DNA from: Bradyrhizobium sp. AZCC 2176
GTDB taxonomy: Bacteria; Pseudomonadota; Alphaproteobacteria; Rhizobiales; Xanthobacteraceae
Reading direction: 5' to 3'
Assembly: GCF_036924645.1 (NCBI RefSeq)
Contig: NZ_JAZHRX010000001.1
Coordinates: 3,933,501-3,997,500 of the forward strand
DNA: 64,000 bases
Made by a program: the position numbers and the translations under genes. Below the pieces are notes generated by a model, which was not told the DNA's origin, did not search any database, and worked only from the letters and a program-made list of their open reading frames with translations. Below are positions 14,941 through 21,770 of the stretch, piece after piece. Numbering within the stretch: the stretch's first letter is position 1; each line of letters opens with the position of its first letter.

Positions 14941-14970
14941 GTTATAGGAGATTACCGCCTAGGCTGTCAA
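14941..14970 (-). promoter_or_regulatory. Repeated cassette promoter, copy 3
   Basis: Minus-strand TTGACA (14965-14970), GCCTAGGC-like spacer, TATAAC at 14941-14946, spacing 18 nt. Drives the zinc-finger gene. Confidence 0.8.
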
Positions 14971-14991
14971 CCCCTAGCAAGGGGAAAGCGC

Positions 14992-15025
14992 AAAAAAATA
15001 GCCCGGCATTTCTGCCGGGCTTTTT
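14992..15025. terminator. Terminator between cassettes
   Basis: GCCCGGCA (15001-15008), loop TTTC, TGCCGGGC (15013-15020), TTTTT after and an A-run before, so it works in both directions. It ends the four-gene cassette 15968-15040. Confidence 0.85.
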
Positions 15026-15039
15026 GTTGGATCGATCTG

Positions 15040-15159
15040 CTAGCAGCGGTCGCCATACCATTGCAGCCGGGACGAAATCGACATGAACGGGTAATCCCTG
15101 GCATCTGCCGTTCGCAAGCGCCAAAGGTAATAGGCGTGTATGTGATGAAAGTGATACAT
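15040..15159 (-). CDS. 39-residue cassette protein
   Basis: ATG 15159 lies 8 bp after the upstream stop, and the stop is 15040-15042. The peptide is aromatic- and His-rich at the start (MYHFHHIHAYYLWRLRTADA) and continues RDYPFMSISSRLQWYGD. It is the last gene of the copy-4 cassette, just before the terminator. Its composition does not look random. Function unknown. Confidence 0.55.
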   Translation of the reverse strand: MYHFHHIHAYYLWRLRTADARDYPFMSISSRLQWYGDRC

Positions 15160-15167
15160 GGCAGAAC

Positions 15168-15530
15168 TCACGGGACGTAACGGTAAACGCGACAATCGAC
15201 GAGGGCATAAACCCCGTTATGGGCGCGGCGCTCGTTGTGATGAAAGAACCATACCGGACCGGGTTTGATTTCATCGGTCGGGACCAATCGAGACTTGAGC
15301 AAGGCCGGGTCTAATCCGCCGCTATAGTCCATATAGCCGGTCCCGAAATAGAATGAACCGCTGGCGCCCTTGCATGTGGTTTGGATGTCGGCGCCCCAAT
15401 CATGGGTAAACCGGCGATATTCGCCGTCCGGCATGATGACGTAATCGCCGACGCGCGGTCCCTGGACGCCTTCCCAGGCGGTCACGCGCGCGGCCAGAAT
15501 GTTTTGGTCGCGTTGGTCTAACTGGCTCAT
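15168..15530 (-). CDS. Hypothetical cassette protein
   Basis: 120 residues from ATG 15530, with AAGGGGAA eleven bases upstream, overlapping the previous stop by ATGA. The N-terminal helix is followed by VGDYVIMPDGEYRRFTHDWG, SGSFYFGTGYMDYSGGLDP and VWFFHHNERRAHNGVYALVD, a beta-rich domain seen, as far as I recall, in plasmid and phage accessory proteins of unknown role. Confidence 0.75.
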   Translation of the reverse strand: MSQLDQRDQNILAARVTAWEGVQGPRVGDYVIMPDGEYRRFTHDWGADIQTTCKGASGSFYFGTGYMDYSGGLDPALLKSRLVPTDEIKPGPVWFFHHNERRAHNGVYALVDCRVYRYVP

Positions 15531-15700
15531 AGGTCTAATTCCCCTTGTTTATGGCTGTCGCCGAAAAGGCCGAATTCGATCGGCTGTTGTGGTTGGTTGG
15601 CTTTGAGCGGAGCGGCAGCCCTGCGCTTAAGCAGGGCGCCGACATCGGGCGCCGTTTCCGGCAGATCGGGCTGATTAGAACGGAATGTTTGCGATGGCAT
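15527..15700 (-). CDS. Small cassette protein with conserved tail
   Basis: 57 residues from ATG 15700, inside the end of the previous gene. A low-complexity linker (ETAPDVGALLKRRAAAPLKA) leads to a C-terminal motif, EFGLFGDSHKQGELDL, of the kind seen at the ends of accessory proteins. GGGACG upstream is a usable ribosome-binding site. The overlaps at both ends support it over the other frames here. Confidence 0.55.
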   Translation of the reverse strand: MPSQTFRSNQPDLPETAPDVGALLKRRAAAPLKANQPQQPIEFGLFGDSHKQGELDL

Positions 15701-15968
15701 ATCGCGCCGCGTCCCGTTGTTCGCACTTGCGCAAATCGAACTCGTTTCCGGCCATGCGAAAATCGGAAATCGCGAATTGGCAGGATTGCTTGAAGCGCTC
15801 GCGAGCTTCAAACGCCGCGCGCTGGAACGCTGACATCTCGCGATAACCGCGCGCGTCGTAATAGGCCTTGGTTGACGTGGCCACCTTGAAGGCGCCACCG
15901 CCGCCGTTGCGCTGGTATTGATCGGCCTTGACATAGGCCAATTCCCGCATGGCGTTGTGATCGAACAT
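15675..15968 (-). CDS. Hypothetical cassette protein
   Basis: 97 residues from ATG 15968, leader GCCAAAGGGGAAA. Starts MFDHNAMRELAYVKADQYQR; helical and charged with scattered cysteines. First of four genes under promoter copy 4. No recognised domain. Confidence 0.75.
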   Translation of the reverse strand: MFDHNAMRELAYVKADQYQRNGGGGAFKVATSTKAYYDARGYREMSAFQRAAFEARERFKQSCQFAISDFRMAGNEFDLRKCEQRDAARYAIANIPF

Positions 15969-16001
15969 TGAACTTTCCCCTTTGGCGTGATTGCCAAGAC
16001 G

Positions 16002-16031
16002 AATATAGGCAATTACAGCCTAGGCTGTCAA
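16002..16031 (-). promoter_or_regulatory. Repeated cassette promoter, copy 4
   Basis: Minus-strand TTGACA (16026-16031), AGCCTAGGCT-type palindrome, TATATT at 16002-16007, spacing 18 nt. Nearly identical through the spacer to copy 5. Confidence 0.85.
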
Positions 16032-16053
16032 GGCCTATAGAGGGGATTAGGCA

Positions 16054-16082
16054 TAAAAAAATCCCCGGCAAAAACCGGGGAT
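16054..16082 (-). terminator. Terminator of the ArdC cassette
   Basis: ATCCCCGG (16061-16068), loop of six, CCGGGGAT (16075-16082). Seven A before the stem give the T-tract on the minus strand. Confidence 0.85.
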
Positions 16083-16123
16083 TTGTCGCGCGCGGCGCGG
16101 CGCGCTTTAGAAATACCGCGCCA

Positions 16124-16228
16124 CTAATGAACCGTGGCGTTAGGCGGTCGCTTTAGGAACGCTTCGATTAGTTTCCGCATGCGTTCCAGATCGGCAAGGC
16201 GCCGTTGGATGGCTTCCTTTTCGCTCAT
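16124..16228 (-). CDS. 34-residue helical peptide after ardC
   Basis: ATG 16228 with AAGGGGGAC five bases upstream, 10 bp after the ArdC stop; stop 16124-16126. The sequence is a single charged helix (MSEKEAIQRRLADLERMRKL). The excellent ribosome-binding site and the place between gene and terminator support it. Confidence 0.6.
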   Translation of the reverse strand: MSEKEAIQRRLADLERMRKLIEAFLKRPPNATVH

Positions 16229-16238
16229 TGCGTCCCCC

Positions 16239-17123
16239 TTAAGCGGCAATGGCGAGCGGAGCGGCGAGCGCTTGCGAGCGGAGATAATCCGCCGCCTTCT
16301 GCGCTGCGCTCGCGGCGGTCATGAACGCCTTTGCGTCGTCTTTGAGAAGCGCAATCCAATTGCCAATGTAGCCGGAATGCCGCAATTCGCCATCGATCGA
16401 AAATTCAGCGCAAAGGAACGCGGCGGTTAGTTCGGCAACGAGTTCTTCCGCCGCATAGGCGCGATCCCCGAACCGCTTTCCGAAAGTGCGATCTAGGCGC
16501 GACTCGGCGCCCGTCCAATGGCCCAATTCGTGGAACGCGGTCGCATAGTAGGACGCGGCGGTTTTGAAGCTTTCGAACGTCGGCATGCAAACCCGATCAT
16601 GCGAGGGCGAGTAAAACGCGCGATCCCCGCCGGTTTCGGAATAGTTCGCGCCGGTCGCGGCAATGAACTCTTCTATCGTGGCGTCGCGCTCGTTGGCGTT
16701 GCGCGATTTGATCGGCGCCGGGTTGGTGATCTTTTCCGGCAGGCCTTCGCACTGATCGACATTGAAAACGGTGTAGTAGCGCAGAACGGTATAAGTCTTA
16801 CCGTCAACGGTTTCCGCTTCCTCGCCCTTTGGCTTGGAAAAGCAGGTTTTGACGAAAACCACCTGAAAGCCGTGCTCGCCCTTGCGAACGTGGCCGCCCA
16901 ATTCCTGCGCTTGCTTGAACGTCAGGAAGCGCGGCGAAGCGAAGCGACCATGTGACAGCCAAAGCAGAACGGTGTTGACGCCTGAATAAGGACGACCGGT
17001 CGCGGCGTTGTGCGGGATGTTCTGCCCAGGCGTTGCGGACCATGGCTTAACCCAGGGCGCGGCGCCGTTTTCCAGATCGGCGAGAATGCGAGCGGTAACG
17101 TTTGCGTACAGTTGATTTGCCAT
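16239..17123 (-). CDS. ArdC-type antirestriction protein
   Basis: 294 residues from ATG 17123, leader GCCAAAGGGGAAA. N-terminal ArcC-type single-strand-DNA-binding domain (NVTARILADLENGAAPWVKP, GRPYSGVNTVLLW, GGHVRKGEHGFQVVF, YYTVFNVDQCEGL), then a zincin-like metallopeptidase domain with HELGH at about residues 198-202 and a later ELTAAFLC. ArdC of plasmid pSa protects incoming DNA from restriction. In this phage it should protect entering DNA or blunt host defence early. Driven by promoter copy 5; a 34-residue gene follows. Confidence 0.93.
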   Translation of the reverse strand: MANQLYANVTARILADLENGAAPWVKPWSATPGQNIPHNAATGRPYSGVNTVLLWLSHGRFASPRFLTFKQAQELGGHVRKGEHGFQVVFVKTCFSKPKGEEAETVDGKTYTVLRYYTVFNVDQCEGLPEKITNPAPIKSRNANERDATIEEFIAATGANYSETGGDRAFYSPSHDRVCMPTFESFKTAASYYATAFHELGHWTGAESRLDRTFGKRFGDRAYAAEELVAELTAAFLCAEFSIDGELRHSGYIGNWIALLKDDAKAFMTAASAAQKAADYLRSQALAAPLAIAA

Positions 17124-17162
17124 TTTGTTTTCCCCTTTGGCATCAGTGAAGCTAACGGGAAT

Positions 17163-17192
17163 ACAATAGGCAATTACCGCCTAGGCCGTCAA
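17163..17192 (-). promoter_or_regulatory. Repeated cassette promoter, copy 5
   Basis: Minus-strand TTGACG (17187-17192; one change from the other copies), GCCTAGGC, TATTGT at 17163-17168, spacing 18 nt. Drives ardC. Confidence 0.8.
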
Positions 17193-17239
17193 GGCCGTAT
17201 CGTAATAATTACGAAAAATATTTTCAGGCGTATTAGACC

Positions 17240-17428
17240 AAAGAAAACTTGACGCAATAGGAAGGCCGCTGAGAGGCGATTTTTTCCGCCATACCAGACA
17301 TCAAAAATCAAAAAATAACGCACCAGTGACTCGCTAATAGAACCGACATTTTCGAAAAGATTTGGATCTGATTTCAGCAACAAAGTTGCAAATCAGAGCG
17401 CTCGGCGATTGTCAGATATCGCCTAGGC
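17240..17428 (-). ncRNA. Gene-less cassette unit 1, candidate small RNA
   Basis: Lies downstream of promoter copy 6 on the minus strand. There is no AAGGGGAA leader and no frame longer than chance; ATG-GCG-GAA-AAA opens a 19-codon frame only. It shares ordered blocks with unit 2: AAATAACGCACCAG, GAGAGGCG followed by a T-run, and TTGACGCAATAGG with AAAGAAAA before it. The paralogy without a gene suggests a non-coding RNA or regulatory DNA. Confidence 0.45.
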
Positions 17429-17434
17429 TGTCAA
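17405..17434 (-). promoter_or_regulatory. Repeated cassette promoter, copy 6
   Basis: Minus-strand TTGACA (17429-17434) and GCCTAGGC followed by GATATC. No good -10 at the 18 nt spacing of the other copies, so activity is uncertain. No gene downstream. Confidence 0.6.
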
Positions 17435-17456
17435 AGCCTATTTGTGGAATTGCACA

Positions 17457-17644
17457 AAAGAAAATGATTGACGCAATAGGAGAGTCACAGAGAGGCGTAT
17501 TTTTCGGCCATGTCCTAGGTCGGAATTCGAAAAATAACGCACCAGCGGCGTTCTAATTGAGCCTAACTTTTGCGAAGTTTTTTCGACGCAAACGAATCTT
17601 TATTTCAATACCTGGCTGCCGCGGCTTGCCGATATCGCCTAGGC
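17457..17644 (-). ncRNA. Gene-less cassette unit 2, candidate small RNA
   Basis: Downstream of promoter copy 7 on the minus strand, and a diverged copy of unit 1 with the same ordered blocks. The equivalent of the short unit-1 frame here stops after eight codons, which argues against a conserved peptide. No ribosome-binding leader of the cassette type. Confidence 0.45.
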
Positions 17645-17650
17645 TGTCAA
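17621..17650 (-). promoter_or_regulatory. Repeated cassette promoter, copy 7
   Basis: Minus-strand TTGACA (17645-17650), GCCTAGGC followed by GATATC as in copy 6, weak -10. Upstream of the second gene-less unit. Confidence 0.6.
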
Positions 17651-17701
17651 GGCCTAAAGGCTGTTAGCTGCAAAGTATTTCGATTGACGCGTTTTCGCGC
17701 A

Positions 17702-17730
17702 ACAAAAAGCCCGGCACAATGGCCGGGCTT
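17702..17730 (-). terminator. Terminator of cassette 17754-18269
   Basis: AGCCCGGC (17708-17715) pairs with GCCGGGCT (17722-17729). Five A before the stem give the T-tract on the minus strand. Confidence 0.85.
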
Positions 17731-17753
17731 GCTGCGATCGATCGGAGATCGGG

Positions 17754-18269
17754 TTAGGCTAGGGCGCGTCGCTCGTTTGCGCTGCGCTCATAGTCCGCGC
17801 CATTCGGAACGCCGCGACACATGCGAGCGGAGTTATTGGCACAAACCGAAACGTCGAATTCCCAGGTTTTGCGCCCAGCCTTGTTGCGAACGTGCAAGTA
17901 AAGGATATCGGCATGCAAGCCGGCAGCGGCGACATATCCGTTTGTGTGGCCGTCCGGATAGAAGCTAAACGTCAATTCGTCGCCAGCCTTTAGCGTCTTG
18001 AGAATGCTGGAAACGGGCGAGCGCTGGGAATGATAGATGCCGGCCATTGCGAAGAACGATGCAACGCCGCGTTCCAATGCGTCACGCGCGGATGTCGTTT
18101 CGACAGTGACGTGACAGGGCAGGATGTATTCCTGATCTGTTTCGAATGGTTGCGCGTTCCAGCCTTTGCGCTTGATAAGCCGGACAAGGCCTTGCGCGTG
18201 GTTGGCGCCCAGGTGGATTGTGATGTCATCCGCCTTCCGAATTGCAGCAATGTCAGTTTTGGTAAGCAT
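17754..18269 (-). CDS. Hypothetical cassette protein
   Basis: 171 residues from ATG 18269, leader GCCAAAGGGGAAA. MLTKTDIAAIRKADDITIHL at the start, HVTVETTSARDALERGVASF in the middle, and a beta-rich part (LKAGDELTFSFYPDGHTNGY, LHADILYLHVRNK). I recall similar proteins on plasmids and integrative elements, with no known role. Single-gene cassette with its own promoter (copy 8) and terminator. Confidence 0.75.
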   Translation of the reverse strand: MLTKTDIAAIRKADDITIHLGANHAQGLVRLIKRKGWNAQPFETDQEYILPCHVTVETTSARDALERGVASFFAMAGIYHSQRSPVSSILKTLKAGDELTFSFYPDGHTNGYVAAAGLHADILYLHVRNKAGRKTWEFDVSVCANNSARMCRGVPNGADYERSANERRALA

Positions 18270-18312
18270 GCCAGTTTCCCCTTTGGCTTTGCCCGGAATT
18301 GGGCAATGGCTG

Positions 18313-18342
18313 TTTATAGGTTGGTATAGCCTAGGCTGTCAA
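18313..18342 (-). promoter_or_regulatory. Repeated cassette promoter, copy 8
   Basis: The best example: minus-strand TTGACA (18337-18342), AGCCTAGGCT in the spacer, TATAAA at 18313-18318, spacing 18 nt. A standard sigma-70 promoter with an operator-like palindrome inside. Confidence 0.85.
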
Positions 18343-18370
18343 GGCCTAGCAGGAATATTTTTAGGCAACA

Positions 18371-18395
18371 AAAAACCCGGCATCGCTGCCGGGTT
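18371..18395 (-). terminator. Terminator of cassette 19009-18418
   Basis: AACCCGGCA (18374-18382), loop TCGC, TGCCGGGTT (18387-18395), with an A-run before the stem for the minus strand. Confidence 0.85.
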
Positions 18396-18417
18396 GATTG
18401 ATCGGAGTCGGGTTAGG

Positions 18418-18690
18418 TTAGGCAATCGCCCGTTGTGCGTTGCGCGGCAGTGAACGCACAAACGAATTGTGCTGATAGTTTTCGCGGAATTCGGGCTGGC
18501 GACCATGCTTCGCTTTCCAAACGGAAATGAACTTGAAGGCGTCGCAGTCCTCTTCAAGGTAGAACGTTCCGCCGTCCCGGCTCACGTATGAATAGCCGCT
18601 GAAATGCGCGGCAGTCATACCCAGGGCAGCCAGATCAGCGGCGGAAACTTCAAGCCAGCCATGGCCGGCATCAACGTGGAATGTAAACAT
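18418..18690 (-). CDS. Hypothetical cassette protein
   Basis: 90 residues from ATG 18690, leader GCCAAAGGGGAAA. MFTFHVDAGHGWLEVSAADL, AAHFSGYSYVSRDGGTFYLE and EEDCDAFKFISVW form a compact alpha/beta protein. Similar sequences occur in plasmid and phage accessory DNA near ArdC genes, from memory. It has no promoter repeat of its own. A hairpin (18734-18768, 11 bp stem with one mismatch, no T-tract) lies between it and the upstream gene, which may set their relative expression. Confidence 0.75.
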   Translation of the reverse strand: MFTFHVDAGHGWLEVSAADLAALGMTAAHFSGYSYVSRDGGTFYLEEDCDAFKFISVWKAKHGRQPEFRENYQHNSFVRSLPRNAQRAIA

Positions 18691-18784
18691 TTGCTTTTCC
18701 CCTTTGGCGCGGCGTGATTGCCGTTCCTACTGGCTTAAGCCGGGTAGCCTTTCGGCGCCCGGCATAAGCTGATTTTGCGTTGCG

Positions 18785-19009
18785 TTATTCGATCCAGGGC
18801 GCTCGCATGGCGAGATAGGAGCGCGCGATGCAATAAGCTTCGGGCAGGTTTGCCAGCCAAGCGCCAGCCATTTCAGAGCGGAGAGTGTTGCAATCCTGAT
18901 TGTGCCACCATGCCTGGGCGCGCGCGGCAAAGCCGGCATCCAGCTTCGCGACATTGGCCCAATGCTGGGCGAGTTGTTCGGTTGAGAGAATGGCGTTCCA
19001 GCCGGTCAT
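18785..19009 (-). CDS. Hypothetical cassette protein
   Basis: 74 residues from ATG 19009, leader GCCAAAGGGGAAA. MTGWNAILSTEQLAQHWANV, then helices with many Trp and Ala (FAARAQAWWHNQDCNTL, EAYCIARSYLAMRAPW). No known domain. First gene under promoter copy 9. Confidence 0.7.
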   Translation of the reverse strand: MTGWNAILSTEQLAQHWANVAKLDAGFAARAQAWWHNQDCNTLRSEMAGAWLANLPEAYCIARSYLAMRAPWIE

Positions 19010-19051
19010 TTGTGCTTTCCCCTTTGGCCGCTCGGTATTGAGCGATGGCTA

Positions 19052-19091
19052 ACCATAGGCGGATAGAGCCTAGGCTGTCAAGGCCTATAGT
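19052..19091. promoter_or_regulatory. Repeated cassette promoter, copy 9 (divergent)
   Basis: Minus strand: TTGACA (19076-19081), GCCTAGGC, TATGGT at 19052-19057, spacing 18 nt. On the plus strand TATAGT (19086-19091) is a good -10 for the rightward gene at 19109, so the same palindrome separates the array from the head/packaging operon. Confidence 0.8.
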
Positions 19092-19108
19092 AAAGGAACA
19101 GAGAAAAA

Positions 19109-19381
19109 ATGTCTGGGAACTTTCGCCCGAAAGCGAAGCGGGAACGCGCGGCTTATTACCGTGACGTTTCGCAGCGCAGCGATAGGAGGGCGCGGACCTC
19201 GCGGCGCCTTTATCGTCGGGAACTAGAACGAGCGATGGCGGAACTTGCGAAGCATCTGGAAGCGCGCAAGCCTTGCGGCGAATGTCACCTAAAGCCGGGC
19301 GAGGTTTGCGACATCTGCCGCGCCGTTGCCACGTCCAACGCATTGCCAAGCCAGCCAGTGCATCAACGAGCGGAGCGGTAG
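19109..19381 (+). CDS. Small basic cysteine-containing protein
   Basis: 90 residues from ATG 19109 with AAGGAA upstream. A very basic N-terminal half (RPKAKRERAAYYRDVSQRSD, RRARTSRRLYRRELERAM) is followed by CGECHLKPGEVCDICRAVAT, a four-cysteine cluster likely to bind zinc. It begins the rightward late operon just before the small terminase gene. It may bind nucleic acid. Function unknown. Confidence 0.65.
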   Translation: MSGNFRPKAKRERAAYYRDVSQRSDRRARTSRRLYRRELERAMAELAKHLEARKPCGECHLKPGEVCDICRAVATSNALPSQPVHQRAER

Positions 19382-19383
19382 TT

Positions 19384-19860
19384 ATGGCGCCTTTCCAGCA
19401 AAAGCGCGTCCCTGCCCATTACCGTGACCCGAACTATACGACCGGCCGGCCATCGGAGTATCGGCCGGAATACTGTCAGTTGGTTCAAGATGTCATGAGC
19501 GAGGGATTTAGCCTCACGGCATTTGCTGGGCAGATCAGGGTTGCGAAGGAAACGGTTTATGAATGGATTAGGCGCCACAGCGAGTTCTCTGACGCTGTGT
19601 CCCGCGCGCGCGTCGCACGCGTTCGCGCGCTTGAAGCCAAGCTATTGCGTTCCCGAAAGGGCGCCGAAACCACCGCAGCTATATTCGCTTTGCGGAATGC
19701 TGATCCGACCGAATGGCGTGACATCAAGCATACGACGCACGACCATAACCATAAGATCGAACAACTGACAGACGCGCAACTATTTGCAATTGCTAGCGGA
19801 AAACAGCCTGTTGACGGGCAGGTGATAGACGGGGAATGCGAGCGAGTTGACACAGGTTGA
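19384..19860 (+). CDS. Terminase small subunit-like protein
   Basis: 158 residues from ATG 19384. The N-terminal part GRPSEYRPEYCQLVQDVMSE, FSLTAFAGQIRVAKETVYEW, IRRHSEFSDAVSRARVARVR is a helix-turn-helix followed by a long helix, as in small terminases and related phage DNA-binding proteins. The second half has ALRNADPTEWRDIKHT, common in these proteins. Its role would be recognition of the packaging site. The large subunit comes 2.9 kb later, after a run of small genes. Confidence 0.75.
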   Translation: MAPFQQKRVPAHYRDPNYTTGRPSEYRPEYCQLVQDVMSEGFSLTAFAGQIRVAKETVYEWIRRHSEFSDAVSRARVARVRALEAKLLRSRKGAETTAAIFALRNADPTEWRDIKHTTHDHNHKIEQLTDAQLFAIASGKQPVDGQVIDGECERVDTG

Positions 19861-20137
19861 CGACCGTCAGCATGTGGCACGCGCGATAGTGTGTTGTTCT
19901 TGTTCTGATTTCTCGGCGCGATCGAACGAGGGGGAGGGCGCGGCGCCTGGGCGAGGGCGGGGGGCGGGAAAAATTTCGGGAAAAAGCATGCTTATTGGCG
20001 CACACCCCCCTACAAAATCGCCACCCCGAAAAACTTCGCATGTCCGCTATGCGCAGATCGCCCAAAATTCGCGCGCTTAACCATTGCGACCGCCACAAGC
20101 CTGTCGCATTTACCAGTCTCAAATAGTCTCAAGTCAC
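19861..20137. other. Non-coding G/C-skewed stretch after terS
   Basis: 277 bp without a convincing gene. It contains G-runs (GAGGGGGAGGG near 19928, GGGGGGCGGG near 19969) and a C-run (CACACCCCCC near 20004). Headful-packaging phages often have their pac site in or near the small terminase gene, so this is a candidate, without further evidence. Confidence 0.4.
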
Positions 20138-20404
20138 ATGGACAAGGAAGCGACCCTGCGGGCGATGCGTGAACGCCGAATGATGGCGATCAGGCAGCAG
20201 GAACGGGATCATCAGTTGTCACCGCCGCCCGGTGATGAGGGAAGGCCCCGCCGGCCCCATAATCTTCCAGCCCCACGGCGGGGCCGACCTCTCGACAGTC
20301 AACGGCACAACAGCCTCGCAACCCTAAAGCCCTGGAAGGCGGAAGGGATGTCGCGGGCGACGTGGTTTCGGAGGCGGCGTGAGAGAAACGCGGATCAGGG
20401 CTAG
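20138..20404 (+). CDS. Hypothetical phage protein with basic C-terminus
   Basis: 88 residues from ATG 20138. A charged N-terminal helix, a proline/arginine-rich linker (RPRRPHNLPAPRRGRPLDS) and LKPWKAEGMSRATWFRRRRE, a resolvase-type helix-turn-helix remnant. Probably DNA-binding. Overlaps the next gene by 26 bp. Confidence 0.6.
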   Translation: MDKEATLRAMRERRMMAIRQQERDHQLSPPPGDEGRPRRPHNLPAPRRGRPLDSQRHNSLATLKPWKAEGMSRATWFRRRRERNADQG

Positions 20405-20639
20405 GTGCTGTTCCTGCTATCGCACCGCCACCGTGGCGGTCGATCGCGACGGGAACGAGCGGCCCTATTCCGGCGACATCGCGATTTGCCGGGGCTGCGG
20501 CACGCCCCAGGTATTTGATTTTTCCAGGCGCGCGAATGTGCTGCGCAGGGCAACACCGTTTGAATGGACGAGGATCGAAACCAACCCGCATTACCTTCGG
20601 GTCAAAGCGCGGTGGATGCAGCAAAAGGTGGCGTCATGA
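20379..20639 (+). CDS. Zinc-ribbon protein
   Basis: 86 residues from GTG 20379. CCSC (residues 10-13) and CRGCG (37-41) form a zinc ribbon. The rest is short strands and a final helix (HYLRVKARWMQQKVA). Overlaps the next start by 4 bp. Small zinc-ribbon proteins are frequent in this part of phage genomes. Role unknown. Confidence 0.65.
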   Translation: MRETRIRARCCSCYRTATVAVDRDGNERPYSGDIAICRGCGTPQVFDFSRRANVLRRATPFEWTRIETNPHYLRVKARWMQQKVAS

Positions 20640-20866
20640 GTTGCCCGTTTTGTCTCGGCGAGATGGCGGCGCGAACCGCCCGACAATTGCGGCATCGCCG
20701 CGAATTGGTGCAATCGTGCCCGACCATTTCGGTGGCGCCATGCCCGCGCTGCGGCGGGATCGATTGGGCGACGACCGATGAAATGATCGACCCGCGCAGG
20801 AGGATCGATCCGCCCGGCCGCCGCTCGCGCTTTCGGATGTTTCTGTTTGACTGGTTTGGCATATGA
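20636..20866 (+). CDS. Zinc-ribbon protein, Lar-like
   Basis: 76 residues from ATG 20636. CPFCLGEMA and PCPRCGGIDWATTD give two CxxC pairs, the pattern of Lar/restriction-alleviation-like small zinc proteins of phages. The resemblance to Lar is weak. Overlaps the next gene by 4 bp. Confidence 0.6.
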   Translation: MSCPFCLGEMAARTARQLRHRRELVQSCPTISVAPCPRCGGIDWATTDEMIDPRRRIDPPGRRSRFRMFLFDWFGI

Positions 20867-21105
20867 CGCGCGGCGAATTTTCAGTGGTGCAGTTTTTCCG
20901 CGATGACTCCTATGAGTACGTCCGGCGCTTCGTCAGCGCGGAGGAAGCGGTTCAGACCGCGAAGCACTACACCGATAATGTCGCAACCAAACTCGGCTTC
21001 GTTAATCGCGTCATCATCACCGATGGCGGCGATCATACCGTGTTTGAATGGAAGCGCGGCAAGGGCGTGACGTTTCCGGAAAGGGGGCAGCATGAGCGCC
21101 AGTGA
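20863..21105 (+). CDS. Hypothetical phage protein
   Basis: 80 residues, ATG 20863 overlapping the previous stop. SVVQFFRDDSYEYVRRFVSA and GFVNRVIITDGGDHTVFEW suggest a small alpha/beta protein. No family recognised. Confidence 0.65.
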   Translation: MTRGEFSVVQFFRDDSYEYVRRFVSAEEAVQTAKHYTDNVATKLGFVNRVIITDGGDHTVFEWKRGKGVTFPERGQHERQ

Positions 21106-21295
21106 AATGTTGGTGTTGGCGGCGCGGGTGGAGCGCAGCGAGGTTTTCGCACCCAACGATCACGAAATAAAGCTGATCGCCCAGGCGCTGCGCACCGCTG
21201 CCGAAGTGTCCTTGGCGGAGGATATGTTCGTCAGGCTCAGAGAGAACGAATTCGAGACTTTCCGCAAAATTGAGCAAGCACAAAAGGAACAGTGA
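21092..21295 (+). CDS. Hypothetical small helical protein
   Basis: 67 residues from ATG 21092 (AAGGGGGCAGC upstream), overlapping the previous gene by 14 bp. Mostly helical (SASEMLVLAARVERSEVF, EIKLIAQALRTAAEVSLAED). Unknown function. Confidence 0.6.
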   Translation: MSASEMLVLAARVERSEVFAPNDHEIKLIAQALRTAAEVSLAEDMFVRLRENEFETFRKIEQAQKEQ

Positions 21296-21348
21296 CCTCC
21301 CCGAAGGCGGCGGGGGATCACAGCCGCCAAAACTGAAAGGCCCTCGAC

Positions 21349-21720
21349 ATGAGGAACGTTCAACCGCAAGAACTGCTCAATCCGATTCCTGTTGCGATGA
21401 CCCGCCGGGAGAAATTACTTCGACTGGCGGAATTGGTTCGTTCTCACCCAGGGCCGCTGGCGCTCTATCACGGCCTGGAATACATCCACATCGATGATCT
21501 GTACCGCTTCATCATTTGCAACGATATCAGCGCGTTCGGCTTGGCGGCGCGGGATGAAGTATTCAGGCAGCAGGGCATGCAAGAGAACGCGACGATCGGC
21601 AACGTCAAGCAGTTCTTGGAATTGAACCAGAACGAGTTGCACGAATTCTCCTGTGATTGCGGTGGCCGAATCTCCAACGAGACAATGGCGCAGCGGATCG
21701 AAGGATTGGCGGCGCGATAA
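21349..21720 (+). CDS. Hypothetical phage protein
   Basis: 123 residues from ATG 21349. MTRREKLLRLAELVRSHPGP (possible later start at the internal Met), LYHGLEYIHIDDLYRFIICN, FGLAARDEVFRQQG, and CDCGGRISNETMAQRIEGLA with a CxC pair. No family recognised. Confidence 0.65.
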   Translation: MRNVQPQELLNPIPVAMTRREKLLRLAELVRSHPGPLALYHGLEYIHIDDLYRFIICNDISAFGLAARDEVFRQQGMQENATIGNVKQFLELNQNELHEFSCDCGGRISNETMAQRIEGLAAR

Positions 21721-21770
21721 CGAACATCGGCGCGGGCATCACCCCCGCGTCGTGTCGCAGGAGTCTCGGA

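Noticed and set aside
17189..17383. 64-codon minus-strand frame in gene-less unit 1
   Set aside because: No cassette leader, and the paralogous unit 2 does not keep the frame.
13687..19091. Repeats at 13-19 kb considered as CRISPR or integron attC sites
   Set aside because: Spacing is uneven, genes lie between copies, and each copy contains -35 and mostly -10 sequences; no Cas or integron integrase gene.
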